In this document: one piece after another, positions 34,889 through 44,414 of the stretch
Numbering within the stretch: position 1 is the stretch's first letter
Layout of the letters: every line of letters starts with the position of its first letter
Assembly: GCA_022766905.1 (NCBI GenBank)
Contig: JALEPU010000079.1
Coordinates: 1 to 53,075, forward strand
DNA length: 53,075 nucleotides
From: Lachnospiraceae bacterium
Lineage (GTDB): Bacteria > Bacillota > Clostridia > Lachnospirales > Lachnospiraceae
Direction of reading: 5' to 3'
Position numbers and translations under genes: made by a program
The notes under the pieces: generated by a model
What the model saw: only the letters and a program-made list of their open reading frames with translations
What the model was told of the DNA's origin: nothing
The model's database searches: none

Positions 34889-36808
34889 TTACTCCTGATT
34901 TTGTAAAAATTCCAGAAAGTCTTTTTCATTTAGCGGTTTAGAATAATAAAATCCCTGAATTCTGTCCACGTTAAGTTTCATTAATTTTTCTACCGTTTCT
35001 TCACTTTCTACTCCTTCTGCAACAATACTGTATCCTTCTTCCAGGAACAATCCAACCATCGCATTTACGATCCGGCTTTCCTTTCCATCGCACATTGCTT
35101 TGTCCACCAGACTTTTGTCCAGTTTGATTGTTTCAAACGGCAAAGCTAACATAGAGGATAAATTGGAATATCCTACCCCAAAATCATCCAGATAAAATCC
35201 AACTCCTTTTTGCTGAAGCATAAGAATAGATTGATGGACTTTTTCAATATTCTGAGAAATGGTTCGTTCTGTCACTTCTAATTTAATACGATTCGGTTCT
35301 ACCTGATATTTTTTGATTAGTTGATCCATTTTTCCAACCATATTCTCGTCCAGAAACTGCTGCATGGACAAATTGATAGAAACACCTTTTAGTTTAACTT
35401 CAGGATGACCGGAAAGGAAACTGCATACTTTTTCCACGATAATCCAGGTCAGTTCCTGAATCACACCGGTTGCTTCTGCAATCGGAATAAATTCTCCCGG
35501 TGAAATCAACTCTCCATTTTTGTCATAAAGGCGGGCTAATGCTTCACAGGAACAGAATACATCGTCTTTCCAACAATAAATAGGCTGATAACTGATGGAG
35601 ATGTCTTTCCTTTCAATCGCATCTTTTAGCTGTTCCAACACGTATTTCTGTCGTTCCATCTTTTCATTCAATTGTTCATCAAAATGGACGCAGTCATGAT
35701 TCTCTCTTTTTTTGGACATACGCAACGCATATTCCAGACGCTCCAGAATCTGCGTTGCATCCCATTCATTCTGATTCCAGTATAAATCAGAAAAAGATGC
35801 AGACAATTTGTATTCTGTATTTTCAATCTTCCAGGGGGCTTCAAAACGCTCTTTCATTGTTTCAATACAGCTTCCTACATGATTGCATGTCTCATTTTTA
35901 CAGACCAGTCCAAAAGTCAGATTACTGATTCGATATGCAGCCGAACACTGATTTAACTGATTCAGGTACTTGGCAATTTCAAAAAGAAATTCATCACCGT
36001 TTTTCTGTCCAAACTTTCGATTAATCTGGTCAAACTGGTTAATTCCGACCAGAATGACATGAAACGGTTTCTTCCGATTAATACGGGAAGTCAGTTCTTC
36101 TAAAAAGGCACCTCGGTTCTGAAGACCGGTCAGATAATCTTCATCAATCCGATTACTTTGAAAACTGATAAAAATAATCAGATCTGCCAGAGCCGTTACC
36201 ATTCCATTCATCATAACATCCCGATATAAAAGCTGAAACAGCATAACGGCACATATGATATAAGGCATTGTCCGCATTGCTTTTTTCATCGCGCCGCTGA
36301 CAATATCTCTATGAAGGTAGTAACATCTCCCGACAATGATGACATCAACCATTAGGCCGACATAACAGATTGCATTTAACGGTCCCCGGTAGTAAATGTT
36401 GTCCTGAAAATAAAACAGCCAGTGATTCCAGTAATTTAAAAATACAAGAAGTGCTTCTGCACCAAAAATAATTCCGATAATAGTAAATGATTTTTTCAGG
36501 CAGACATGATGGGGATAATGTTCAAAAATCAGATAAAACAAATAAGCTGTCACCAGTTCTCCCAAAAAACAGGTAACAAGATAATATGCGCTTGAAAGAA
36601 GCATATTGATAAATAAAGGAATCTCACTGCTGAAACGAATCCCCCAAACAGCCAATATATTCAGAAAAATAGAAATCAAAGATAAATGAAGACAAAACCG
36701 AAAGCAGCGGTTCTTCAGGTTCACACCTTTTTGTCTCTCGTTATAATAACTTAACAGTACTCCGATTATAATAATCGAAATTACTTCCATCTTCAGTGAA
36801 AATTCCAT
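34889..36808 (-). CDS. membrane c-di-GMP phosphodiesterase (degenerate GGDEF, intact EAL)
   Basis: 639 residues. Seven or so membrane segments occupy residues 8-215. The GGDEF domain (about 222-385) begins DYLTGLQNRGAFLEEL, but the active site is replaced (AYRISNLTFGLV where R-x-GGDEF is expected), so it cannot cyclise GTP. The EAL domain (about 395-635) retains its metal and catalytic residues: CEALARL, SINLS, EVTERTI, DDFGVGYSNL, IKLDK, AEGVES and QGFYYSKP. It should hydrolyse c-di-GMP, countering the diguanylate cyclase at 1.6-2.8 kb. The GGDEF remnant may bind GTP as a regulator. Confidence 0.9.
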   Translation of the reverse strand: MEFSLKMEVISIIIIGVLLSYYNERQKGVNLKNRCFRFCLHLSLISIFLNILAVWGIRFSSEIPLFINMLLSSAYYLVTCFLGELVTAYLFYLIFEHYPHHVCLKKSFTIIGIIFGAEALLVFLNYWNHWLFYFQDNIYYRGPLNAICYVGLMVDVIIVGRCYYLHRDIVSGAMKKAMRTMPYIICAVMLFQLLYRDVMMNGMVTALADLIIFISFQSNRIDEDYLTGLQNRGAFLEELTSRINRKKPFHVILVGINQFDQINRKFGQKNGDEFLFEIAKYLNQLNQCSAAYRISNLTFGLVCKNETCNHVGSCIETMKERFEAPWKIENTEYKLSASFSDLYWNQNEWDATQILERLEYALRMSKKRENHDCVHFDEQLNEKMERQKYVLEQLKDAIERKDISISYQPIYCWKDDVFCSCEALARLYDKNGELISPGEFIPIAEATGVIQELTWIIVEKVCSFLSGHPEVKLKGVSINLSMQQFLDENMVGKMDQLIKKYQVEPNRIKLEVTERTISQNIEKVHQSILMLQQKGVGFYLDDFGVGYSNLSSMLALPFETIKLDKSLVDKAMCDGKESRIVNAMVGLFLEEGYSIVAEGVESEETVEKLMKLNVDRIQGFYYSKPLNEKDFLEFLQNQE

Positions 36809-36849
36809 AACTTTGCCCAGTCTCTTTCCTCTTTTTTCATCTAATTGTA

Positions 36850-36878
36850 ATTATAAAATTCTATCTATAGGAAGTCAA
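36850..36878 (-). promoter_or_regulatory. promoter of the EAL gene
   Basis: TTGACT (36873-36878), 17 bp, perfect TATAAT (36850-36855) on the minus strand. Confidence 0.75.
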
Positions 36879-36889
36879 TATGTTTTTTC

Positions 36890-36918
36890 TTGATATTTAC
36901 AGCTCACTATGCTATATT
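36890..36918 (+). promoter_or_regulatory. promoter of the esterase/ATP-grasp cluster
   Basis: TTGATA (36890-36895), 17 bp, TATATT (36913-36918). It is back to back with the EAL gene promoter, 11 bases apart, so the two may influence each other. Confidence 0.7.
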
Positions 36919-36977
36919 AAAGCAATAGAAATCATAGTTGTGCACTACTTATCATACTGCACAGAATGGAGGCAATT

Positions 36978-37739
36978 ATGGTAGAAGTATGGAATATTAC
37001 TATTCCGGAATTGACAGGAGAGGAAACCCGCAGAGCCTATATTTATCTGCCGGATTCTTTTGAATATAATCCGGACGAACGTTATCCGGTTCTCTATATG
37101 TTTGATGGACATAATGTATTTTTTGATTCCGATGCCACTTATGGAAAAAGCTGGGGCATGAAAGAATACATGGATGAGACTGAGACACCTATGATTGTTG
37201 CAGCTGTAGAATGTAATCATAGCCCGGATAATGGACGTTTAAGCGAATATTCCCCTTACAGTTTTGAAGATGAAAAATTCGGCAATGTCAAAGGACGAGG
37301 ACGAGAAACAATGGAATGGTTCGTTCATACTTTTAAGCCTTATATTGACAGCCATTATCCTACCCTTCCGGACCGCAATCATACTTTTATTGCAGGCAGC
37401 TCCATGGGAGGATTAATGAGTCTTTATGCTGTACTGCGTTATAATCAGTTTTTTTCCAGGGCTGCTGTACTTTCCCCTTCCCTGTGGGTCGATATTCGTA
37501 AGATCAGCCGTCTGATTCGGCGGGCAAAGATACGACCGGATACTGTAGTTTATATGGACTATGGTTCCAAAGAAATGCATTTTCATTCTGATATGAGCAA
37601 GCAATTTTGCAAAGTCAGTTCTCTTCTGATTGATCGGGGAGTTTTTCTGGAAAGCCGCATTGTTCCAGGGGGTAACCACTGTGAAGCAAGCTGGGAAAAA
37701 CAGATCCCTTTTTTTATGGATGCATTACTTTATGATTGA
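36978..37739 (+). CDS. alpha/beta hydrolase, esterase-D/Fes-like (first of pair)
   Basis: 253 residues, cytosolic, no signal peptide. The fold is that of esterase D and enterobactin-esterase-like proteins: RRAYIYLPDSFEY, YPVLYMFDGHNVFFD, then the nucleophile elbow FIAGSSMGGLMSLYAV, and the catalytic histidine in VPGGNHCEASWEKQ. The start MVEVWN is set by GGAGG 5 bases before it. It is followed by a second hydrolase (27 bases on) and an ATP-grasp enzyme. The substrate is unknown; an ester or carboxylate made or used by the ligase is likely. Confidence 0.85.
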   Translation: MVEVWNITIPELTGEETRRAYIYLPDSFEYNPDERYPVLYMFDGHNVFFDSDATYGKSWGMKEYMDETETPMIVAAVECNHSPDNGRLSEYSPYSFEDEKFGNVKGRGRETMEWFVHTFKPYIDSHYPTLPDRNHTFIAGSSMGGLMSLYAVLRYNQFFSRAAVLSPSLWVDIRKISRLIRRAKIRPDTVVYMDYGSKEMHFHSDMSKQFCKVSSLLIDRGVFLESRIVPGGNHCEASWEKQIPFFMDALLYD

Positions 37740-37765
37740 TACTACTATTTTTCAGGAGGAAGTTT

Positions 37766-38518
37766 ATGGAAACACAATATTTTAAACATTACAGCCCGGC
37801 TCTTGGACGGGATATGGAATGTAAAGTATATGGGCATGGGGGACGCCCTGTTTTATTTATTCCCTGTCAGGATGGCAGATTTTTTGACTTTGAGAATTTT
37901 AAAATGGCTGACGTATGGGCTCCATGGATTGATTCCGGTCAGGTCATGGTTTTTTCTATCGATACCATCGACAGTGAAACCTGGTCGAACAAAGACGGAG
38001 ATCCGGGATGGCGTATCTGGCGCTATGAGCAGTGGATTGCTTATATTACCAACGAGATGGTTCCTTTTATGCGGAGCATGGTAAATGAAAGAAATGGATG
38101 GACCGGTGAACCGGGTATTTTGGTATTTGGTTCCAGTTTGGGAGCAACTCATGCCGCAAACCTGTATTTCCGCCGTCCGGATTTATTTGACCGTCTGCTG
38201 GCTTTAAGTGGCATTTATACCGCGGAATATGGCTTTGGCTCCTTCATGAATGATCTGGTCTATAACAATTCCCCGGTACATTATTTAGCGAACATGCCAT
38301 CGGATCACCCATATGTTTCTCTATACAACCAAAGAAAAGCAGTCATCTGCGTCGGACAGGGACCATGGGAGATTCCGGATTCCACCAGACAGCTTGACAG
38401 TATTTTACATAGTAAAGGAATTAATGTCTGGGTTGACTACTGGGGTTATGATTGTGCCCATGACTGGGATTGGTGGTACAAACAGGTTGTCTACTACCTT
38501 CCATTTTTACTTCAGTAA
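37766..38518 (+). CDS. alpha/beta hydrolase, esterase family (second of pair)
   Basis: 250 residues. A second esterase-fold protein, not a close copy of the first: RPVLFIPCQDGRFFDFENF, nucleophile in LVFGSSLGATHAANLYFRRPDLFD, and an end with YDCAHDWDWWYKQ holding the catalytic histidine. It lacks the FDGHN motif of its neighbour. AGGAGG lies 6 bases before its ATG. Keeping two unlike esterases together suggests they act in one pathway or as a complex. Confidence 0.85.
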   Translation: METQYFKHYSPALGRDMECKVYGHGGRPVLFIPCQDGRFFDFENFKMADVWAPWIDSGQVMVFSIDTIDSETWSNKDGDPGWRIWRYEQWIAYITNEMVPFMRSMVNERNGWTGEPGILVFGSSLGATHAANLYFRRPDLFDRLLALSGIYTAEYGFGSFMNDLVYNNSPVHYLANMPSDHPYVSLYNQRKAVICVGQGPWEIPDSTRQLDSILHSKGINVWVDYWGYDCAHDWDWWYKQVVYYLPFLLQ

Positions 38519-38554
38519 TACCATGAGCCAAGGGACAAATGGTCATACATGACT

Positions 38555-38582
38555 TTGAAACCCGTAAGCATCATGCTAATAT
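38555..38582 (+). promoter_or_regulatory. possible internal promoter before the ATP-grasp gene
   Basis: TTGAAA (38555-38560), 16 bp, TAATAT (38577-38582) in the 107-base gap. No terminator is seen in the gap, so read-through from the esterases is also possible. Confidence 0.4.
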
Positions 38583-38625
38583 ATATTAATGATAGAAAAG
38601 ATACAAAAGAAAGAGTGAAAATTTT

Positions 38626-39819
38626 ATGAAAAATGTAATTTTTATTTCTCCAAATTTCCCAACCAACTACTGGCAGTTCTGCCGCCAATTAAAACAAAAT
38701 GGCATGAATGTGCTGGGCATCGGCGATCAGCCTTACGATGAATTGACACCAGATTTAAAGGACAGTCTGAATGAATACTACAAAGTAAACAGCCTGGAAA
38801 ATTACGATGAAGTATATCGTGCAGTTGCATTTTTTACTTTTAAACATGGCCGAATTGACTGGTTAGAATCCAATAATGAATATTGGCTGGAACGAGATGC
38901 AAAACTTCGTACCGATTTCCATATTACAAGCGGATTTCAGGTAGAAGATATTCCAAGAATCAAATATAAATCCAAAATGAAAGCATATTATGAAAAAATC
39001 AATCTGCCGGTTGCCCGCTATCACCTGGTCAATGATATGGAAGGTGCCTATGCTTTTGCCCATGAAGTAGGCTATCCTGTTATCACAAAACCGGATAACG
39101 GAGTTGGTGCATCTGACACCCATAAGATCAACAACGACGATGATATGCGTCATTTCTTCGAGACCAAGATTCCGAATACTACCTATATTATGGAAGAATT
39201 CGTAAATGGTGAAGTAAACTCCTACGATGCAATTATCGATTCCAACGGAGAACCAATGTTTGAAACAGGAAACGTCACTCCTATGTCCATTATGGATATT
39301 GTAAATAATGCAGATAATTCCATCTTCTATATTTTAAAAGAGCTTCCGGAAGACACTCGTACAATCGGACGCGCTACCGTAAAAAGCTTTGGAGTAAAGA
39401 GCCGTTTTATTCATTTTGAATTTTTCCGTCTCTTAGAAGATCAGGAAGGTCTGGGAAAGAAAGGGGATCTGGTTGGTCTGGAAGTAAATATGAGGCCATG
39501 CGGCGGTATTACTCCGGATATGATCAACTTTGCTCACAGCACAGATGTTTATAAAATATGGGCAGATATGATTGCCTTTGACCATTCTACCAAACCGGTT
39601 GGAAAACATAGTTTCTGCGGTTTTGCAGGACGTCGTGACGGCAAAAATTTCGTAATGAATCATGATGACATCATGGCAGCTTACGGACCACATATCAGAA
39701 TGGCAGACCGGGTTTCCGAAGTATTATCCAGTGCCATGGGAAATCAAATGTATCTGGCAACCTTTGATACCCAGGAAGAGCTGGATAAATTCTATGAAGA
39801 TTTATTACGCTGCTATTAA
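38626..39819 (+). CDS. ATP-grasp carboxylate ligase-like protein
   Basis: 397 residues. The N-terminal pre-ATP-grasp domain (VIFISPNFPTNYWQFCRQLKQNGMNVLGIG) is followed by the ATP-binding core (VGYPVITKPDNGVGASDTHKI, TTYIMEEFVNGEVNSYDAII) and the metal site LVGLEVNMRPCGG. Such enzymes join a carboxylate to an amine or thiol through an acyl phosphate. No carrier protein, peptide synthetase or resistance gene is near. The two esterases upstream might trim or release the product. It ends at a strong terminator. The exact reaction cannot be told. Confidence 0.8.
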   Translation: MKNVIFISPNFPTNYWQFCRQLKQNGMNVLGIGDQPYDELTPDLKDSLNEYYKVNSLENYDEVYRAVAFFTFKHGRIDWLESNNEYWLERDAKLRTDFHITSGFQVEDIPRIKYKSKMKAYYEKINLPVARYHLVNDMEGAYAFAHEVGYPVITKPDNGVGASDTHKINNDDDMRHFFETKIPNTTYIMEEFVNGEVNSYDAIIDSNGEPMFETGNVTPMSIMDIVNNADNSIFYILKELPEDTRTIGRATVKSFGVKSRFIHFEFFRLLEDQEGLGKKGDLVGLEVNMRPCGGITPDMINFAHSTDVYKIWADMIAFDHSTKPVGKHSFCGFAGRRDGKNFVMNHDDIMAAYGPHIRMADRVSEVLSSAMGNQMYLATFDTQEELDKFYEDLLRCY

Positions 39820-39853
39820 TCTATAAAATAACAGAAGTTTATCTCGGATATTG

Positions 39854-39904
39854 AAAAGGGCGAATCTGTAACATATTGTATGCTATCAATTCGCCCTTTT
39901 TGTT
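39854..39904. terminator. terminator between the ATP-grasp and D-2-hydroxyacid dehydrogenase genes
   Basis: AAAAGGGCGAAT (39854-39865) pairs with ATTCGCCCTTTT (39889-39900), with TTTTT continuing on plus and an A-rich arm on the other side for minus. Confidence 0.85.
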
Positions 39905-39929
39905 TGCCGCAATCTGTCAAAAAGACAGA

Positions 39930-40907
39930 TTAATTTATAAATTCATTCACTACATGAATCGGATGACCCTCTGAAAATGATCGAATATTCTCTGCCGTAA
40001 TATCCATAATTCTCTGCCTGGAATCCCTTGCAGCCCAGGAAATATGCGGAGTAATCAGGCAGTTTTTTGCATGAAGTAAAGGATTGTCTTTGCGGATTGG
40101 TTCTGTTGAAACCACATCAAGACCTGCCGCATACACTTTGCCACTGTTTAACGCATCTGCCAAATCCTGCTCCACTACAAGCTGTCCTCGGCTGTTATTG
40201 ATTAAAATAACACCATCCTTCATTTTTTCAATATTGCCTTTATGAATGATTCCTTCTGTTGATTCAAGAAGAGGACAATGAAGAAAAATCACATCTGACT
40301 CACGAAATAAAGTATCCAAATCCACATATTGGGCAACCTGCTTTCCTTCCTCTGTCTTGCAGACATCATATGCAATTACTTTCATTTCCATTGCATTTAA
40401 AATCTTCGCTGTTGCACAGCCAATACGACCAAGACCAATAATCCCGGCAGTTTTTCCATACAATTCAATCATTGGGTAATCCCAGTAACACCAGTCATCA
40501 TTTCTCTCCCATTTTCCCTCTTTTACTGTCTGATCGTGATGACCGTAGTGAGAACAGATTTCCAAAAGAAGTCCAACAGCATACTGTCCAACAATCTGGG
40601 TTCCATAAGCCGGCACATTCATAACCGGAATTCCTTTTTTCCCGGCATAAGCACAGTCTACCACATTATATCCCGTTGCAAGCACTGCAATTGCCTTTAG
40701 ATCCGGACATAAATCTATGATATTTTTTGTAATGGGAGTTTTATTGATGACTGCGATATCCGCGTCTTTCAATCTCTCTGCGATAATAGGATCATCCTGA
40801 TAAGAGGTTCTGTCATATACCACAACTTCTCCCAGCTTTTTTAAAGGTTCCCAGCTTAAATCTCCGGGATTTTCCGTATATCCATCTAAAACAACAATTT
40901 TCACCAT
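39930..40907 (-). CDS. D-isomer-specific 2-hydroxyacid dehydrogenase
   Basis: 325 residues, NAD-dependent. The Rossmann fold is at TAGIIGLGRIGCATAKIL. Catalytic residues: Arg in INNSRGQLV, Glu in DVVSTEPI, and His in ITPHISWA. The pattern with the long DWCYWDYPMIELYGK segment is close to glycerate or hydroxypyruvate reductases, but lactate or 2-oxoacid substrates are possible. It is followed by the HD-domain gene. Confidence 0.88.
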   Translation of the reverse strand: MVKIVVLDGYTENPGDLSWEPLKKLGEVVVYDRTSYQDDPIIAERLKDADIAVINKTPITKNIIDLCPDLKAIAVLATGYNVVDCAYAGKKGIPVMNVPAYGTQIVGQYAVGLLLEICSHYGHHDQTVKEGKWERNDDWCYWDYPMIELYGKTAGIIGLGRIGCATAKILNAMEMKVIAYDVCKTEEGKQVAQYVDLDTLFRESDVIFLHCPLLESTEGIIHKGNIEKMKDGVILINNSRGQLVVEQDLADALNSGKVYAAGLDVVSTEPIRKDNPLLHAKNCLITPHISWAARDSRQRIMDITAENIRSFSEGHPIHVVNEFIN

Positions 40908-40946
40908 TTCACTCCTTTTTCAATCTGATTTTTTTAATAGAGAGCA

Positions 40947-41438
40947 CTATTCGCTTAAATGAAACATTTTTTTACATAGTTCTTTTCCGCTTCCGGTACG
41001 GAAAATCTTATGAAAAGCAATATCGACAGTATTCGGATTCGCTTGATCCTCATATAGATTCACCAGAAAATCTGCCTCTACAAGAATCTGATAATCAATC
41101 CCGTCTATATCCGTATAGGTATGATGATGTCCGACAAGGTAACAGATCCTGTCCACCAGCTTGTTCTGAAACCCAAGCCTTTTTAGCATCTCTTTTGCAA
41201 TCTGTGGCCCTTCCTGTTCCTGCAATTTACCACTGGATGACCCATATTTTTCTTCCGCCGCCTTGATTCCTATATCATGAACGTAAGCTGCTGCTTCCAG
41301 AATTTTCAGAGTTTCCTCTTCAACCTGTTCTGTCTCGCCAATCCATTTTGCAAAAGCATGCACTTTTATAAAATGCTGAATCCGCTTCGGATCTCCGGAG
41401 TAATACTGAATCATTTCCCAAAAAAGTTTGTTTAACAT
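40947..41438 (-). CDS. HD-domain phosphohydrolase
   Basis: 163 residues, cytosolic. The metal site is HAFAKWIGE, then AAAYVHDIGIKAAEEKYG (the HD pair), then VGHHHTYTDIDGIDYQILVEADFLVN. This is a single compact HD domain of the kind that hydrolyses nucleotides or small phosphoesters; no RelA synthetase part is present. Substrate unknown. Confidence 0.8.
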   Translation of the reverse strand: MLNKLFWEMIQYYSGDPKRIQHFIKVHAFAKWIGETEQVEEETLKILEAAAYVHDIGIKAAEEKYGSSSGKLQEQEGPQIAKEMLKRLGFQNKLVDRICYLVGHHHTYTDIDGIDYQILVEADFLVNLYEDQANPNTVDIAFHKIFRTGSGKELCKKMFHLSE

Positions 41439-41452
41439 GTTTTTCTCCTCAT

Positions 41453-42499
41453 CTAGGCGGCGCTGGTAGTGCCACAGGTGCGGCCCTTCTTCGTTGTTGC
41501 TGCTTCATATTCTTTTAGTTTCGTCCGTTCTTCCTGACTTAGATGGGTCGGCACCTGAATCTGTACCGTTACATAATGATCTCCGTGAACATCCGGCCGC
41601 TGCATGGAAACAATTCCTTTTCCTTTTAAGCGAATCTTTGTACCTGACTGAGTTCCCTCTTTGATTTTACACATTACATTGCCATAAAGCGTTTTCACCA
41701 ATACTTCTCCGCCAAAAACTGCAGTCGTAAACGGAATGGATATGGTCGTATAAACATCCAGTCCCTTTCGTTCATATCCTGGCTTAGTACCGACTTTCAC
41801 TTTCAGAAAAAGATCTCCTGCCGGTGCATTACTTCCTATACCTGGCTGTCCTTTTCCCTTCAGGCGGATCGACTTACCTTCCTCAATACCGGCAGGAATG
41901 TGGACCTGCAAAGACTGATTATGCCGTCCGTCGGCATCTGTAAAATGAATGACCTTATCGCAGCCAAAAGCTGCTTCATCAAAACTAATCTCAATTTCAG
42001 AATGAATATCCTCTCCTTTTACAAAATAGCTTCCGTCTCCAAAACCATCGGAACGATATCCTCCATTCCGAAATCCGTCCTGAAAGCTGCTCCTGTGAAA
42101 TCCGGAACTTCCTTTGCCATTTCCAAAAAAATTTCCAAAAATATCACCGAAAATGTCATTCATATCACTGCCATCAAAATGAAACTCCTGATAAGTTCCA
42201 TCTGTATTGCCATATGTTTTATAACTTCCGTCATGAAAGCCTCCAAATCCAGAGGCTTGTGGACCGCCATTTTCCAGACCTGCGTGACCAAACCGATCAT
42301 AAATCTTTCTTTTTTCCGGATCACTTAACACTTCATAAGCTTCTGTGACCTCTTTAAACTTCTTTTCTGCTTCCTGGCTTCCTGGATTGGTATCCGGATG
42401 ATATTTTTTTGCCAGCTTTCGATATGCTTTTTTTATTGTTCCATCGTCTGCTGTCTTTCCAATCCCAAGCACTTCATAATAATCACGTTTTATTGCCAT
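41453..42499 (-). CDS. DnaJ-like co-chaperone without zinc finger (CbpA type)
   Basis: 348 residues. The J domain (5-70) has the HPD tripeptide ([10 protein letters not shown]). A Gly/Phe-rich linker follows (85-165). The two C-terminal peptide-binding barrels are intact ([53 protein letters not shown]). The CxxCxGxG zinc domain is absent as in CbpA; the C-terminal domain runs without a break, so this is a family trait. The start [10 protein letters not shown] follows GGGGGTGA. No dnaK or grpE is adjacent. Confidence 0.92.
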   Translation of the reverse strand: MAIKRDYYEVLGIGKTADDGTIKKAYRKLAKKYHPDTNPGSQEAEKKFKEVTEAYEVLSDPEKRKIYDRFGHAGLENGGPQASGFGGFHDGSYKTYGNTDGTYQEFHFDGSDMNDIFGDIFGNFFGNGKGSSGFHRSSFQDGFRNGGYRSDGFGDGSYFVKGEDIHSEIEISFDEAAFGCDKVIHFTDADGRHNQSLQVHIPAGIEEGKSIRLKGKGQPGIGSNAPAGDLFLKVKVGTKPGYERKGLDVYTTISIPFTTAVFGGEVLVKTLYGNVMCKIKEGTQSGTKIRLKGKGIVSMQRPDVHGDHYVTVQIQVPTHLSQEERTKLKEYEAATTKKGRTCGTTSAA

Positions 42500-42559
42500 A
42501 AAGGTCACCCCCAAATGTCTATTGTATTTGATTTTCATATTTGTTCTATATGTAATATA

Positions 42560-42588
42560 ACAATAGCACTTGTGTTTTTCTTTGTCAA
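42560..42588 (-). promoter_or_regulatory. promoter of the DnaJ-like gene
   Basis: Perfect TTGACA (42583-42588), 17 bp, TATTGT (42560-42565) on the minus strand. No CIRCE element is visible, so HrcA control is not suggested. Confidence 0.65.
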
Positions 42589-42600
42589 GCCCTGAAGTGT

Positions 42601-43740
42601 TTATTGATTCTTTTCAATCATAAAATAACTAAAATCAATTTGTCCGGAAATTGCCTCTGTAATATTTACACAACTGTTCCCGATACGATCTATGCAATGT
42701 AAAACCTGAGAAAATGGCATAGTAAGGTTTGGAGAGCAAATTCCACTTGCAACCCTGGACATATGTGCTTTTCTCATGTTAATGTCCAAATCTATAATCT
42801 GATCTTTCTGTTTCAACATCTCCACAGCTTTTTCCTGCTCACCGCTTTCCATAATCTGAATGGTTTCAGAATACATTTTATGAATCATTTGAAGACTCTT
42901 TTCAAGTTCCTGAATCGCTTCCTGCGTAAAATCATATTTTTTCTCCAGATGATCTTTCAAAGAATCCGCTATATCTTCACAAAGAATGCCGATACGTTCA
43001 ATATCACTTAAAACATACATCATTTTGGCTGTTTGGGTTGCCTGTTCTTCTGTTAAAACACTGCCGGAAAACAGTTCAACCAGGTAATCCGTAATTTTGG
43101 AATTTAACTTCTTTACCACCTCTGCATCTATCTGAATTTCTTCCAAATCTTCATTTTTTTCTGAACTTACGTTATCTGCAATTTTTTTCAGCATCTCTTT
43201 TACAATATGACTACAGTGAAACACTTCCTTTGCCGCTAACTGTAAAGCTGCTGCTGCCTGATTGGTTACATTATAATCCAGATACAACGGTTCTGAAGGA
43301 TTTTTTTCTTTTGAATCACCATCCGGGATCAATTTCATCACAATTTTTACCATAACTCCAAGAAGAATCGTCCATACAATTGTCATACAAAGGTTAAAAC
43401 CTGTATGTGCATTTGCAATCTGTCTGGAAATCACATCTACTTCTGCTCCTTTCGGAGAAATCTGTTGAATCAAAGCCGCATAAGGTTTCACAAACCAGAC
43501 AAACGCAAGAGAACCAGAAATATTAAAAATACAATGCGCCAAAGCTGTTCTTTTTGCATCTTTTGATTGTCCAATTGAGGCTAAGAGTGCAGTAATCGTT
43601 GTACCAATATTATCTCCCAGAAGAACTGGTATAGCTCCGGCAAGCCCAAGTATACTGGTTACTCCATCCGGTCCGGCCTGAGTAGCAAAATTTTGCAAAA
43701 CTGCAATTGTGGCACTGCTGCTTTGTACAACTTCCAGTTT
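42601..43740 (-). pseudogene. Na/Pi cotransporter family protein, N-terminal half missing
   Basis: The remaining frame covers the second Na/Pi transporter repeat and the cytosolic PhoU-like domain. It begins in the middle of the family at VVQSSSATIAVLQNFA, followed by AIPVLLGDNIGTTITALLASIG and a helical C-terminal part (about 230 residues). Full proteins run about 540-580 residues, with a first QSSSA repeat that is absent here. Upstream, the frame reads into the terminator of the preceding gene, so no real start remains; an ATG at 43795-43797 only continues the frame by chance. The 5' region was probably lost by deletion. Function is unlikely. Confidence 0.8.
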
Positions 43741-43746
43741 TGATGC

Positions 43747-43785
43747 AAAAAAAGAGGATGTTGCAAAATATATTTTGCAACACCC
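43747..43785 (-). terminator. terminator of the hydE-C39 operon
   Basis: A near-perfect 14-bp stem centred on a 22-base palindrome (43760-43781), followed on the minus strand by TCTTTTTTT. It directly joins the truncated transporter frame. Confidence 0.85.
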
Positions 43786-43793
43786 TTCATTTT

Positions 43794-44414
43794 TCATATA
43801 AAATATTCAATTGTCTTATCTTCTGTCAATTTCGTATCTTCATTAAATAAAAGAACTGCTTCCCGGTCTTTTGTCGGACCGAGTGAATATAACAAAAGCT
43901 CTTCCCGGTTAAAATATTTTTCCGGAACAATTCTGTTATAACTGGTTTCATGATTATTTACATTCTCAATATCACTTTCCTCAAACGGCTCTTCCCGATA
44001 ATAAGGATCAAACATCAGAATTTTTCCATCCTTTACTCCGGTCAGTAAAACATAATGAGGTTCATCATAAAATAAACGGACAACCACAGCTCCTCCCCGG
44101 CAAAGTGCATCATTAATATGACTTTCTTTCCCCAAATAGACACTTTTCCCGGACAAATAATGGCTGGATATGGATAATTGTCCGATTTTTCCAAATCCAT
44201 TGAGCCAATTACTTAAAAACATCATAGCAGCTTTTGAAGTTCCGCTTTTCCCCTGTACTCCTTCTGCACTGTAGCAGTCCAGGCAATATAGCATCGTATT
44301 ACGAATCACTTCCGGAGGGATCTCTTCCCTGGAAAATAAATAGCTGATTCCATTTAACATGGAAGTAGGTCCGCAGTCATATTCCGATAATTGATAATGG
44401 AGTGGATTTTTCAT
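43794..44414 (-). CDS. C39-like cysteine peptidase-fold protein
   Basis: 206 residues. The papain-like C39 fold is marked by LSEYDCGPTSMLNGISYLF (Cys nucleophile), PHYVLLTGVKDGKILMFDPYYREEPF (His and Asp), with the GGAVVVRLFYDE strand between. C39 domains usually cut double-glycine leaders of bacteriocins, but here no ABC transporter is fused and no precursor peptide is near. It overlaps hydE by 4 bases (ATGA), so the two are co-translated. A maturation role for a hydrogenase part is speculative. Confidence 0.8.
   Translation of the reverse strand: MKNPLHYQLSEYDCGPTSMLNGISYLFSREEIPPEVIRNTMLYCLDCYSAEGVQGKSGTSKAAMMFLSNWLNGFGKIGQLSISSHYLSGKSVYLGKESHINDALCRGGAVVVRLFYDEPHYVLLTGVKDGKILMFDPYYREEPFEESDIENVNNHETSYNRIVPEKYFNREELLLYSLGPTKDREAVLLFNEDTKLTEDKTIEYFI

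Noticed and set aside
41453-42499. DnaJ-like protein as another internal deletion, because the zinc finger is absent
   Set aside because: CbpA-type proteins lack the zinc finger and the C-terminal domain is continuous, so this is a family trait.
43760-43781. 22-base palindrome as an operator
   Set aside because: It is the core of a terminator: seven T follow, and it lies directly at the end of the C39-like gene.
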